This document shows, one piece after another, positions 8,161-17,808 of a stretch of DNA of 64,000 bases. Within the stretch, counting starts at the first letter, position 1. The number at the start of each line of letters is the position of its first letter. Where the stretch lies: positions 372,001 through 436,000 of the forward strand of contig CAKMVZ010000001.1 in the NCBI GenBank assembly GCA_928721915.1. The letters are read 5' to 3'. This DNA is from an uncultured Clostridia bacterium (lineage in GTDB: Bacteria; Bacillota; Clostridia; TANB77; CAG-508). The translations under genes and the position numbers were made by a program. The notes under the pieces were generated by a model that did no database searches, was not told where the DNA came from, and saw nothing but the letters and a program-made list of their open reading frames with translations.

Positions 8161-10143
8161 TATTTGCAATATAAAATAATTTTACTGTTTTGATTTATGT
8201 TTATTCCTTCTTCAGGAATTTGTTTCGTGACAATAGAATCATTTGTCACAGATTCTTCATTTTCTACTTGAATTTCAAAATTATCTAAAGTTTCTTTTGC
8301 TTCTTTTAAATTCATTCCTACTACATTTGGAACTGTAATATTTTTAAGAGTTTCGGTTTCTTCTGATTTTTTTACCTCTAAATAAGGCAAAACTTCACTT
8401 AATATTTGACCAGCAATTGGAGCTGCAACACCTCCTCCTTGGTGACCACCTTCTCCAGTTGGATTATAAAGAGTTATTAGAATTACTAAAGAAGGATCTT
8501 CTATTGGGGCTACACCAACAAATGATGTGACATATTTTCCTGTATTTACTCCATCTTCTGATGTTCCAGTTTTTCCACCAATAGAGTATCCGAGAAACTT
8601 TTGCATTTTTTCCAGTACCCTCTGAAACAACAGATTCCATCATACTTAAAATTTTTTGAGCAGTTTCTTCTGATATAACTTGTTCTCCATATACTGGTTC
8701 TATTGTAGTTTTTTCACCTGTTTGAGAATTAATAGTTTCTGTAACTAATCTTGGCTTTACATATTTTCCATTATTTGCAATTGTTGCAACCATTGTTGCC
8801 ATTTGAATTGGAGTTACCTCAAATCTTTGACCAAAAGAAATAGTTGCAAGTTCAACTGGACCTACTTTATCTTCTTTTAAAAAAATACTGTTTGCTTCGC
8901 CATATAAGTCAATTTCTGTTTTTCTTAAAAACCCAAATTTTTCTAAATAATCATAATATTTTTGTACTCCAATTTTTTGACCAAGCCCAATAAATACTGG
9001 ATTACATGAATTCATTAATGCTTGCCTTAAGCTTTCTGATCCATGTGGCCTATAATATCTCCAACATCTAATTCTAGTTCCGGCAATTTCAATTCCACCA
9101 GTACAAGTAAATTGTCCTGATTTATCTATATCAGTTACAATTCCTTCTTCAATTGCACTAGAAGCAGTTACTAATTTAAAAGTAGAGCCGTGGTTCATAA
9201 GTATCAGAAATTGCTTTGTTTCTCCACATTGCTTGTAAAGCTTCAGATTTTTCCTGCGAACTTAAGTTATCCCAATTAGCTAATAAATCATTATTATTTA
9301 TTGTATAAGGTTCATTTAAGTCATAGTTAGGATAATTGGCCATTGCTAAAATATTACCATTTTTAGGATTAATGATAATAATTGAACCACCATCTGTACA
9401 TTTATTATCAATGCATGCTTCTTCTAAATATTTTTCTACAATAGATTGAATGTTAGAATCAATACTTAAAACTAAATTATCACCAGGTGTAGGAGAAGAG
9501 TAATTTTCTCCTTCATCACCAATTGTAGCTCCTTTTGCATTTTGAGCTTTTGAAATTTTACCATTTTTTCCAGATAAAATTTCATCATATTTTGCTTCAA
9601 TTCCATCTAAACCTTGATTATCACTTCCACAAAAACCAATAATATGCGAAGCAAGATTTCCATAAGGATAATATCTTTTAGTATCTTCATCTATATTTAT
9701 TCCATCTAAAATTCCAGTCTCATTCATCCATTGTCTTAAAATATCAGTCTTTTCTTTATCAACTTTTTTTATAATATTTACAATTGCAACATTTTGATTT
9801 ACTTTTTCTAAAACTTCATTATAATCAAGTTCAAAAATTTCAGATAGTTTTTGAGCTACTTTTTCTTTGTGCTCATCTTTTATCTTAATAGGATTTATAG
9901 TAACAGTGTAGACTGTGCTGCTTCCGAGCTAAAACTTTACCGATTACTATCATAAATAATGCCACGATTAGCATTTATGCTTCTGCTTGCATTTAATTGT
10001 TCATTTGCAGCTAAAGAATATTCAGAACCTTTTATAATTTGAACATAAAAAAGTTTTATACTAATGATTATAAATCCAAAAATAAATAGGAAAAGGCCAA
10101 TTACGATTTTTTTCTTTGCTTTTAAGTTACTAGATCTTTGCAT
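8160..10143 (-). CDS. SpoVD/PBP2-type transpeptidase with PASTA domain (four in-frame CGG +1 sites)
   Basis: About 659 residues when four single bases are skipped at CGG codons whose C is at 9942, 9926, 9190 and 8592. The joined protein has an N-terminal membrane anchor, a PBP dimerisation region, then the transpeptidase: YEP-GSTFK with Ser about 319, SCN (MNSCNPVF) and KTGT (about 523-526), and a C-terminal PASTA domain (VPNVVGMNLKEAKETL). The third site sits inside 'EPGSTFK', just before the catalytic Ser; the fourth lies just before KTGT. In clostridia this architecture is FtsI/SpoVD, for septal or spore cortex peptidoglycan. The gene is inverted relative to mraZ-rsmH-ftsL. Confidence 0.9.
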
Positions 10144-10270
10144 ATCTTTTTTTGCTAGAAAAAATACTAGCTTACTCCTTATTTTTTGAATTTAGGTTTT
10201 TTAAAGAATACCTATAAACTTTTATTTAATAAAATATATTAAAAAATATATAATTAATTCTAGGAATTTT

Positions 10271-10278
10271 TTGTCGAA
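10271..10278 (+). promoter_or_regulatory. Possible Spo0A box
   Basis: TTGTCGAA matches the Spo0A box core and lies 128 bp upstream of the minus-strand PBP gene. A single short match in an AT-rich spacer, so weak evidence alone. Confidence 0.3.
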
Positions 10279-10316
10279 AAATGCGACCGAAAGTAGCTTG
10301 GAAACTAAGTTTGAAT

Positions 10317-10345
10317 TTGATTTAATAAGAATAAAATGCTATAAT
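10317..10345 (+). promoter_or_regulatory. Promoter of the 10419 cassette gene
   Basis: TTGATT (10317-10322), 17-bp spacer, TATAAT (10340-10345). The leader contains a perfect hairpin TGAGAGA/TCTCTCA (near 10379-10396) before the AGGAGG site. Confidence 0.65.
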
Positions 10346-10418
10346 TTATATGACGCATGGAAACATTACATTAAGAATTGAGAGATATGTCTCTCATGAA
10401 AAATAGGAGGACTTTAAG

Positions 10419-11108
10419 ATGAAAGAAGAGAACAAAACAGTAACACGGAAACTTGTAGTTAACTTTGACAAAACGAGATTGCATTCGTCTATAACGCTTC
10501 ATATGCGGAGGATGAGACTGCCGATGAATATGATAGGAACTGATCTTTTAAAAGGCGTAATTTTTGCAGTGATGAGACATCCTGAAATTACGACAGATGA
10601 AGCAGTAGGTAAAGCAATCGATGCTTCTAAGGTTCCTGGGAGTAACATGACTCTTGAAGAGGGCTATGGTTACATTATGGATAGCTTAGAAGTTTCGGGA
10701 GGTTCCGACTTCTTATATGACAATAGAACTCACGAGTTTGAGGAGGAGACGGTAAGAAAGGTGATTGATAACTTCATTTCTGAGCTCACAAAAGAGTTCT
10801 GTTATGGAATTACAGTAATTACCTTAGAGAAAAATTTGAAAGATTACAGAAAATATACCGTGGGTGGAGATATTGTCAAGTGTATGCTCTTTAAAAAGCT
10901 GTATGCTCCCCAGTCGACTTTTGAGTGCATGTTAGATTATGCGGCAAGGAAAGTTGGAGCAGAGGTAAATGACGAAGAAAAGCCTCTTACAGAAGATGCG
11001 ATTATGACTTATGTAGGACCATTTGTCAATGATAGCAGTGATGCAAGGAAGGCTCTTGAAAACCTTATTGCAAAATTAGAATCTATTGCTTATAACTGCA
11101 AGGCTTAA
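10419..11108 (+). CDS. Unrecognised protein, single-gene cassette
   Basis: 229 residues, soluble, no signal peptide or membrane segment; I recognise no domain. Two features stand out: a basic N-terminal block with Arg-Arg (HMRRMRLPMNM) and an acidic, helical remainder. It has its own promoter, leader hairpin, AGGAGG site and GC-rich terminator, and stands alone between the PBP gene and the flavodiiron gene. Codon usage is clearly more GC-balanced than the neighbours, with CGG as Arg at 10446 and 10506. Reading CGG as a shift would truncate the protein at once. Probably horizontally acquired. Confidence 0.7.
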   Translation: MKEENKTVTRKLVVNFDKTRLHSSITLHMRRMRLPMNMIGTDLLKGVIFAVMRHPEITTDEAVGKAIDASKVPGSNMTLEEGYGYIMDSLEVSGGSDFLYDNRTHEFEEETVRKVIDNFISELTKEFCYGITVITLEKNLKDYRKYTVGGDIVKCMLFKKLYAPQSTFECMLDYAARKVGAEVNDEEKPLTEDAIMTYVGPFVNDSSDARKALENLIAKLESIAYNCKA

Positions 11109-11118
11109 AACTCCTAAT

Positions 11119-11152
11119 GGCGCTTATCTACAATGATGAGCGCCGCTATTTT
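11119..11152 (+). terminator. Terminator of the 10419 cassette
   Basis: GGCGCT / AGCGCC stem with a 14-base loop, then TATTTTTT. Confidence 0.75.
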
Positions 11153-11182
11153 TTACAATTTAAATAAAAGTAGTTTTTAGTA

Positions 11183-11212
11183 TTGCAAAAATATTTATGA
11201 TTGTGATATACT
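11183..11212 (+). promoter_or_regulatory. Likely promoter of the flavodiiron-rubredoxin operon
   Basis: TTGCAA (11183-11188), 18-bp spacer, TATACT (11207-11212), about 90 bp before the start. Confidence 0.5.
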
Positions 11213-11300
11213 TTAACCGAACTTTATTAAATTTAATAATAAAATAGTATATAAATGGAAATGTTAAAATTATAAATAATAGATAAGATTGGAGAGAAAA

Positions 11301-12458
11301 ATGGAAATAACTGATAGTATAAAATATATTGGTGTTTTTGATAAAGATATAGATTTATTTGAAAGCCAATATAAAGTTCCAGCAGGAATTTCGTATAATT
11401 CATATGTGATTTTTGATGAAAAAATTGTAATAATGGATACTGTTGATAAAAGAAAAACTGAAGAATGGCTTAAAAATCTTGAAAAAACTTTAAATGGAAA
11501 AACTCCAGATTATTTAGTAGTTTCGCATTTAGAACCAGATCATTCAGGAAATATTGCATTAATTGCTGAAAAATATCCAAATATAAAAATTGTATTAAGT
11601 TGTAGAGCAGCTTGTATGATTGGACAATTTTTTAAATTAGATTTAAAAGATAGGTTAATTAGCGTAAATGAAAATGATGAACTTGATATTGGAACACGTA
11701 AATTAAAATTTTTTATGGCTCCAATGGTACATTGGCCAGAAGTAATGTTTACTTATGATGAAAAAGAAAAAGTATTATTTGCAGCCGATGGCTTTGGAAA
11801 GTTTGGTTTTCCTGATTTAGATAAGCAAGAATGGATTGAAGAAGCTAGAAGATATTATTTTAATATTTGCGGAAAATATGGTGCTCAAGTACAAGCTGTA
11901 CTTAAAAAAGCTTTAAATCTTGATATAAATATTATATGTTCATTACATGGTCCTGTTTTAAAAGAAAATTTGGAATATTATATTAATAAATATGATATTT
12001 GGAGTAAGTATGAACCAGAAGAAAAAGGCATTTTGATTGCTTATAATTCAATTCATGGAAATACTAAGAATGCAGTAAAATTATTAGAAGAAATATTAAA
12101 AATAAAAACAGAAGAACCAATAGTTTTATGTGATTTAGCAAGAGAAGATATGTCAAGAGTTGTAGAATATGCTTTTATGTATGATAAATTGATTATTGCT
12201 TCTCCTACTTATGACGCTGGCTTATTTCCTACAACAGAGACCTTTTTAAGAAAATTAAAGCATAAAAATTATCAAAATAGAAAAGTTGGAATAATAGAAA
12301 ATGGCTCATGGGCGCCAATGGCAGGGAAACTTATGAAAAACATTTTGGAAGAAATGAAAAATATTGAAATTTGTGAGCCAATTATTACTATAAAAACAAC
12401 AGCAAATGATAGTACAACTAAAGCTTTTGAAAATTTGGTTAACGAAATTTTAAAATAG
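11301..12458 (+). CDS. Flavodiiron protein (A-type flavoprotein)
   Basis: 385 residues from the ATG at 11301 (a TTG at 11289 is in frame, but GGAGAG fits the ATG). The N-terminal metallo-beta-lactamase-like domain carries the diiron ligands H-x-E-x-D-H in VVSHLEPDHSG, a later His in APMVHWPE, an Asp in FAADGFGKF and a His in CSLHGPV. The C-terminal flavodoxin domain begins near GILIAYNSIHGNTKNA. It reduces O2 to water or NO to N2O, protecting anaerobes. Rubredoxin follows 28 bp downstream as the electron donor. Confidence 0.92.
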   Translation: MEITDSIKYIGVFDKDIDLFESQYKVPAGISYNSYVIFDEKIVIMDTVDKRKTEEWLKNLEKTLNGKTPDYLVVSHLEPDHSGNIALIAEKYPNIKIVLSCRAACMIGQFFKLDLKDRLISVNENDELDIGTRKLKFFMAPMVHWPEVMFTYDEKEKVLFAADGFGKFGFPDLDKQEWIEEARRYYFNICGKYGAQVQAVLKKALNLDINIICSLHGPVLKENLEYYINKYDIWSKYEPEEKGILIAYNSIHGNTKNAVKLLEEILKIKTEEPIVLCDLAREDMSRVVEYAFMYDKLIIASPTYDAGLFPTTETFLRKLKHKNYQNRKVGIIENGSWAPMAGKLMKNILEEMKNIEICEPIITIKTTANDSTTKAFENLVNEILK

Positions 12459-12486
12459 ATTTTTTAACTTAAGGGAGGTGAAAAAT

Positions 12487-12624
12487 ATGAAATATGAATG
12501 TACTGTTTGCGGATATATCTATGATGAAGAAGTAGAAGGAACAAAATTTGAGGATTTACCAGATGATTGGGTATGTCCATTATGTGGAGTTGGAAAAGAA
12601 AACTTTAAAAAAGTTGAAGAATAA
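12487..12624 (+). CDS. Rubredoxin
   Basis: 45 residues. Two C-x-x-C-G knuckles (CTVCGYIYDEEVEG and WVCPLCGVGKENF) bind a single iron. AGGGAGGTG lies 5 bases before the ATG. Directly downstream of the flavodiiron gene, and probably its electron donor. Confidence 0.95.
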   Translation: MKYECTVCGYIYDEEVEGTKFEDLPDDWVCPLCGVGKENFKKVEE

Positions 12625-12650
12625 TAATTTTATTATTATGTAAAAAGAAG

Positions 12651-12680
12651 AGCTTTGGATTTTTAAACAAAGCTTTTTTA
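12651..12680 (+). terminator. Terminator after rubredoxin
   Basis: AGCTTTG / CAAAGCT hairpin then TTTTTTA. Confidence 0.7.
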
Positions 12681-12757
12681 TTTTTAAAATTCTTATTTTG
12701 GTATTTTTTTATTTTTTTTAAATATTATTTAATAAAATAAAATATTTATAATTTTAG

Positions 12758-12786
12758 TAGACATCTAAAATGTTTTGGGATATAAT
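12758..12786 (+). promoter_or_regulatory. Promoter of murE-mraY-ftsW-murG
   Basis: TAGACA (12758-12763), 17-bp spacer, TATAAT (12781-12786). Confidence 0.65.
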
Positions 12787-12834
12787 AAAATCTGTAAAAA
12801 TGTAAAAATATTTTTGTTTGGAGGAATCTAATAA

Positions 12835-14320
12835 ATGGAACTTAAGAAAATTTTAAAAGGAATTGAAAATTATAAGTCAAAAGGGGATATGGAAATTGAT
12901 GTCTTATCAATTGAGGACAATTCAAAAAATGTAAAACCTGGATGTTTATTTGTGGCAGTTAAAGGTTTTGATTTTGATGGTCACAAATTTATAGAAGAGG
13001 CAATAGAAAATGGTGCAAAAGCTATTATAATAGATATAAATGCTGATATAAAAGGAATTAAGATACCGGATGATATTACGATAGTGATAGTTGAAGATTC
13101 TAGAACTGCTTTAGCAGTAGCTGCATGCAATTTTTATGGAAATCCTTCAAAAAAATTTACAGTAATAGGAGTTACAGGAACTAAAGGAAAAACTACAACA
13201 ACATATATGATAAAATCTATTTTAGAAAAAATGGGGAAAAAAGTTGGATTAATTGGAACAATTTCAAATTATATAGGAGAAGATTGCTTAGGAGATAGTA
13301 GTAGAACAACTCCTCGGAAGTATTGAACTTCAAAAAACTTTTTATCAAATGGCTAAAGAAAAAGTAGAATATGTTGTTATGGAAGTTTCTTCTCAGAGTT
13401 TAAAATATAATAGAGTTTTGGGAACATATTTTGATATAGGAGTTTTTACTAATTTTTATAAAGATCATATTAGCGCAAAAGAGCATACTGATATGGAAGA
13501 TTATTTTAAATCAAAAGAAAAATTATTTGCTATGTGTAAAAAAGGTTTTGCAAATGCAGATGATTTTAAAACAGAAAGACTTATAAAAGATTCTCCAAAA
13601 TGCGAGATTAAAACTTATGGTATTGATAATACATGTGATTTATTAGCTAAAGATGTAACAGTTACAAATACAACAGTTGATTTTAAAGTTAAAATTGATA
13701 ATAAAAATGAAAGAATAAAAGTAAATATTCCTGGTAGGTTCAGTGTATACAATAGTTTAGCTGCAATTTCAGTTTGTGTAAGTTTAGGAGCTAATAGTGA
13801 TATTATAAAAGAAGTAATGGAGCATATTGAAGTTCCAGGAAGAAGTGAAATGGTTGCAAATGATTTAGAACTTCCAATCATGATTGATTATGCTCATACT
13901 CCAGAAAGTTTAGAAAGTATTTTACAAGCAGTTAAAACATATACAAAAGGTAGAGTAATCTGTGTTTTTGGCTGTGGTGGAGATAGAGATAAAACAAAAA
14001 GACCTCTTATGGGAGAAACATCAGGAAGAATTGCTGATTTTACAATTATTACAACAGATAATCCAAGAACAGAAAAACCAGAGGATATTATCTCAGAAAT
14101 TGAAGAAGGAACAAAGAAAACAAAAGGAAAATATAAAGTAATAGTAGATAGAACAGAAGCAATTAAAGAAGCTATAACAATGATGAATAAAAGAGATATA
14201 ATTGTTTTAGCAGGAAAAGGTCATGAAAAATATCAAGAAATAAATAATAAAAAAATTGATTATGATGAAAGAGTTATTGTAAAAGAAATTTTAAATGAAA
14301 TGAAAAAAACAAAAAAATAG
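12835..14320 (+). CDS. murE: UDP-MurNAc-tripeptide synthetase MurE (one in-frame CGG +1 site)
   Basis: 494 residues when the C of CGG at 13315 is skipped. Without the shift the protein ends two codons later. Across the join the sequence reads SSRTTP-GSIELQKTFYQ, the substrate-binding 'TTP' region. ATP-binding GTKGKT at about 115-120, a conserved GCGGDRDKTKRP block, and DNPR at about 408-411. DNPR is the signature of enzymes that add meso-diaminopimelate rather than lysine, so the wall is inferred to be mDAP-type. First gene of a cell-wall operon. murF and murD are not found between murE and murG. Confidence 0.92.
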
Positions 14321-14339
14321 TAGACAGAAAGGATTTTAG

Positions 14340-15306
14340 ATGTTAACAGAAATTTTATATCTTATTGCTGCATTTGTAATTACAGCAATTTTAGGAAAGA
14401 TTATAATTCCAATATTAAAAAAATTAAAAGTAGGGCAAAGTGAAAGATTAGATGGTCCGAGAAGTCATTTGAAAAAAAGAGGAACACCAACAATGGGTGG
14501 AATTATGATGATAATTACGATTTTGATTTTAAGTATAATAGCTTGTATTATAAATTGTGAGCTTGTTATAGTAATTTTACCTGTTGCGATAGTTTCAGTA
14601 GGTTTTGGATTAGTTGGATTTATTGATGATTTTAAAAAAGTAGTTTTGAAAAATACAGATGGCTTAAGTCCAAAACTTAAGCTTTTAGGGCAACTTGTTG
14701 TTTCAGTAATTTTTATATTATTTTTATTAAATTATACTAACATAGGAACAGATATTAAAATTCCATTTACGGATTTTTCTTTAGAATTACCAAAGTTTGT
14801 ATATATTCCACTTATGATTTTAGTAATGCTTGGAACAACCAATGCAGTAAATTTAACAGATGGTGTAGATGGTTTAGCAGGAAGTGTAAGTGCTATTATT
14901 ATTGCTGCATTTTCTATAATTGCTTTTAGAGCAGGAATATATGGAATATCAATATTTGGAGCAATTTGTAGCGGTGCATGTATTCGGATTTTTAATTTAT
15001 AATTTCCATAAAGCAAAAGTTATGATGGGTGATACTGGCTCGCTTCTTTTAGGAGGAGTAATCTCTAGTATAGCAATTTATTTACAAAATCCATTATTAT
15101 TAATTATAATAGCGATTATACCAGTAATTGAAACTTTATCAGTTATAGCTCAAGTAGTTTCTTTTTCACTTTTTGGAAAAAGAGTTATAAAAATGGCTCC
15201 ACTTCATCATCACTTTGAACTTTCTGGTTGGAGAGAAAATAGGGTTGTTGGAGTATTTTCATTTATTACTTTAATAGCTAGTATTATTGGAATTTTGGCA
15301 GTATAA
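14340..15306 (+). CDS. mraY: Phospho-MurNAc-pentapeptide translocase MraY (one in-frame CGG +1 site)
   Basis: 321 residues with many membrane segments. The break is at the CGG whose C is at 14985, and the join reads SGACI-GFLIYNFHKAKVMMGDTGSL. The Gly and the downstream MGDTGS block are family-invariant. Other motifs: DGPRSHLKKRGTPTMGG, FIDDFKK, NLTDGVDGLAG, PLHHHFE. The enzyme transfers phospho-MurNAc-pentapeptide to undecaprenyl phosphate (lipid I). It starts 20 bases after murE. Confidence 0.95.
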
Positions 15307-15335
15307 AATGCTAAAAGGGAAGGACTGAAATACCT

Positions 15336-16498
15336 ATGACAAAAAAGAAGGAAAATAAAATAAGCTTTTTTACCAAAGGCTCAAGTGATTATATAATAAT
15401 AATTGTAGTTGGTATTTTATTAGTACTTGGGCTAATTATGGTATTATCTGCAAGTTCTGCAACTGCTTTATCTGAAGGTGGAGATAGTTATTCATACTTT
15501 AAAAAACAGGCAAGAGCAGCTGGAATTCGGAGTTGTTTTTGCAGTAATTCTTTCAAAAGTAGATTATAGAATTTATAGAAAATTTAAATGGATAATATAT
15601 GTTGTAATAGTTGCATTATTGTTTTTAGTTGGACTTACAGGAATGTCGGCTGGTGGTGCAACTCGTTGGATAAATATAGGTGGTTTTAACTTTCAACCTT
15701 CAGAAGTTGCAAAATTAGCATTTATTCTATTTTTTGCAAGTTTAATGAGTGATCTAAAAGAAAATGGAAAAATTAAGCATTTCTTTTGGGGATGTATTTT
15801 TCCATTATTATTTTTAGTACCAGTAATTATTTCAATTTATGTATTACAAAATCATTTTAGTGCAACGTTTGTTATATGTTTAATTAGTGTTATACAAATG
15901 GTTGTTGCAGGAACCAGAATTAGTCATTTTGTTGTTTTAGGAGCATTAGGAGTTGGAGCATTAGGAGTTTTTCTAACAGCAAAAAGTGGAAACAGTACAG
16001 GTGAGTCAGGTTCTTTTAGAATTGGAAGAATTCAAACATGGCTAGATCCATGGTCAGATATTACAGGAGATCGGTTGGCAAATAATTCAAAGTTTATATG
16101 CAATTGGCTCAGGTGGACTTTTTGGTTTAGGCTTAGGGCAAAGCAAACAAAAATATTTATACTTGCCAGAACCACAAAATGATTTTATATTTGCAGTTTT
16201 AGCAGAAGAACTAGGGTTTATTGGCTGTATAGTTGTTATAATATTATTTTTAATATTTATTTGGAGAGGTATTATAATAGCTTTAAAGGCTCAGGATACA
16301 TTTGGAACTTTAATTGCAGTTGGAATTGTAAGTTTAATTGGAATTCAAGCTATTATAAATATAGCAGTTGTTACAAACACAATTCCAGTAACTGGTATGC
16401 AGTTACCATTTTTCAGTTATGGTGGAACTGCAATGATATTTAATTTAGCAGCAGTAGGAATATTACTAAATATAGCTCGTTCTTCTAAAAAGAAATAA
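15336..16498 (+). CDS. ftsW: SEDS peptidoglycan polymerase FtsW (two in-frame CGG +1 sites)
   Basis: 386 residues across two skipped bases (C at 15528 and 16072). The first join reads QARAAGI-GVVFAVILSKVDYRIY. The second reads DITGD-GWQIIQSLYAIGSGG, reproducing the SEDS hallmark region G-x-x-Q-I-I-Q-S; the segment continues to LPEPQNDFIFAVLAEELG. SEDS proteins polymerise glycan with a class B PBP partner, plausibly the PBP at 8160-10143. Each break would otherwise leave a separate ORF fragment. Confidence 0.92.
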
Positions 16499-16554
16499 AA
16501 TAGGTACATGGAGATGGTTCTCTTGTCCCAACAAAAAAAGAAAGGAAAGACATC

Positions 16555-17676
16555 ATGAAAGTTGTTATTTCTGCTGCTGGTACAGGTGGTCATATTAATC
16601 CTGGATTAGCAATTGCAGGTAAGATTAAAGAAAAAAATCCAAAATCTGAAATAGTTTTTATAGGAACTAATAGAGGGTTAGAAAATGATTTAGTGCCTAG
16701 AAATGGTTACGAGTTAAAAACTATTGAAGCTTATGGATTTAAGAAAGAAATTTCAATAAATAATTTTAAAAATATTTTTAAAACATTTTCAAGTAAAAAA
16801 GATGTAAAAAAATTTTTTGAAAAATTTAAACCAGATATAGTAATTGGAACAGGTGGATATATTTGTGTTCCAGTTTTTGCGGTAGCAACAAAGCTTAGAA
16901 TTCCTACAATTCTTCATGAAAGTAATAGTTTCCCAGGTAGAGCAGTTAAAATGTATGCAAAAAAAGTAGATAGAGTTTTAGTTGGTTTTAAAGAAACAAA
17001 AGAAAATTTGGAAAATAGAGAAAATGTTGTTGTAACAGGAACTCCAACTAAGATTAAGAAAATGGATATTAATATAAATCAAAAAATAAAGCTTTTAGGA
17101 GAAATAGGAATAAGAAATAATTTACCAATAGTCTTAATATTTGGTGGCAGTCAAGGTGCTCAAAAGATAAATGAAGCAGTTTATGATTTAATTAAACATG
17201 ATTTAAATAAAAAGTATCAAATCATACTATCTTGTGGAGCAAAACAGTATGATATTATAAAAGAAAAATTAGAACTTAGTGGAAAAAATATTAATAATTT
17301 AAAAAATATAAAAATTTTGCCATATATTTATAATATGGATGAAATGATGAATATTGCAGATTTACTAGTTTGCAGAAGTGGAGCAATGACGGTTACGGAA
17401 ATTTCAATTGTAGGAAAACCTGCAATATTTGTGCCACTTCCAAGTAGACTTGCAAATCGCCAAGAAGATAATGCAAAAGTCTTAGAAAAAATAGGTGCAG
17501 CAAGAATAATTAGTAATGATAATATAAATTATCAAACACTTTCAAAAGAAATAGACAGTATAATTTTAGATAAACAAAAATTAAAAAAAATGGGCGAACA
17601 AGCAAAAACTCTGGAAACCAAAAATGTACTTGATAAAATTTATTTAGAGATAGAAAAAGTATTAAAAAAGCAGTAG
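16555..17676 (+). CDS. murG: UDP-GlcNAc:lipid I GlcNAc transferase MurG
   Basis: 373 residues, family length. N-terminal GTGGHINPGLAIA (about 9-21), HESNSFPGR near 120, GGSQGAQKIN near 199, and the UDP-GlcNAc site CRSGAMTVTEI near 279. Converts lipid I to lipid II on the inner membrane face. AAAGGAAAG ribosome site, last gene of the operon. No CGG codon and no frame break. Confidence 0.95.
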   Translation: MKVVISAAGTGGHINPGLAIAGKIKEKNPKSEIVFIGTNRGLENDLVPRNGYELKTIEAYGFKKEISINNFKNIFKTFSSKKDVKKFFEKFKPDIVIGTGGYICVPVFAVATKLRIPTILHESNSFPGRAVKMYAKKVDRVLVGFKETKENLENRENVVVTGTPTKIKKMDININQKIKLLGEIGIRNNLPIVLIFGGSQGAQKINEAVYDLIKHDLNKKYQIILSCGAKQYDIIKEKLELSGKNINNLKNIKILPYIYNMDEMMNIADLLVCRSGAMTVTEISIVGKPAIFVPLPSRLANRQEDNAKVLEKIGAARIISNDNINYQTLSKEIDSIILDKQKLKKMGEQAKTLETKNVLDKIYLEIEKVLKKQ

Positions 17677-17706
17677 AAATTTTAGTAATTTCTACTGCTT
17701 TTAATT
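17667..17706 (+). terminator. Terminator after murG
   Basis: AAGCAGTAGAAATT / AATTTCTACTGCTT hairpin with a T run. The left arm overlaps the end of murG. Confidence 0.8.
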
Positions 17707-17736
17707 GCAGAGTTTTTAAATAAAAAGAATAAATGC

Positions 17737-17765
17737 TTGATTTTTTGGATAGTATGAATTAAAAT
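17737..17765 (+). promoter_or_regulatory. topA promoter
   Basis: TTGATT (17737-17742), 17-bp spacer, TAAAAT (17760-17765). Confidence 0.6.
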
Positions 17766-17808
17766 AACAAAGGAAAAGATTTTTTTATACGAAAGGAAAA
17801 AAGATTTT

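Noticed and set aside
8160..10143. Treating the PBP, murE, mraY, ftsW, murA and other split ORFs as pseudogenes
   Set aside because: Every break is the identical in-phase C before GGN, with no other stop codons, deletions or decay; many are single-copy essential functions in this window; flanking regulation is intact.
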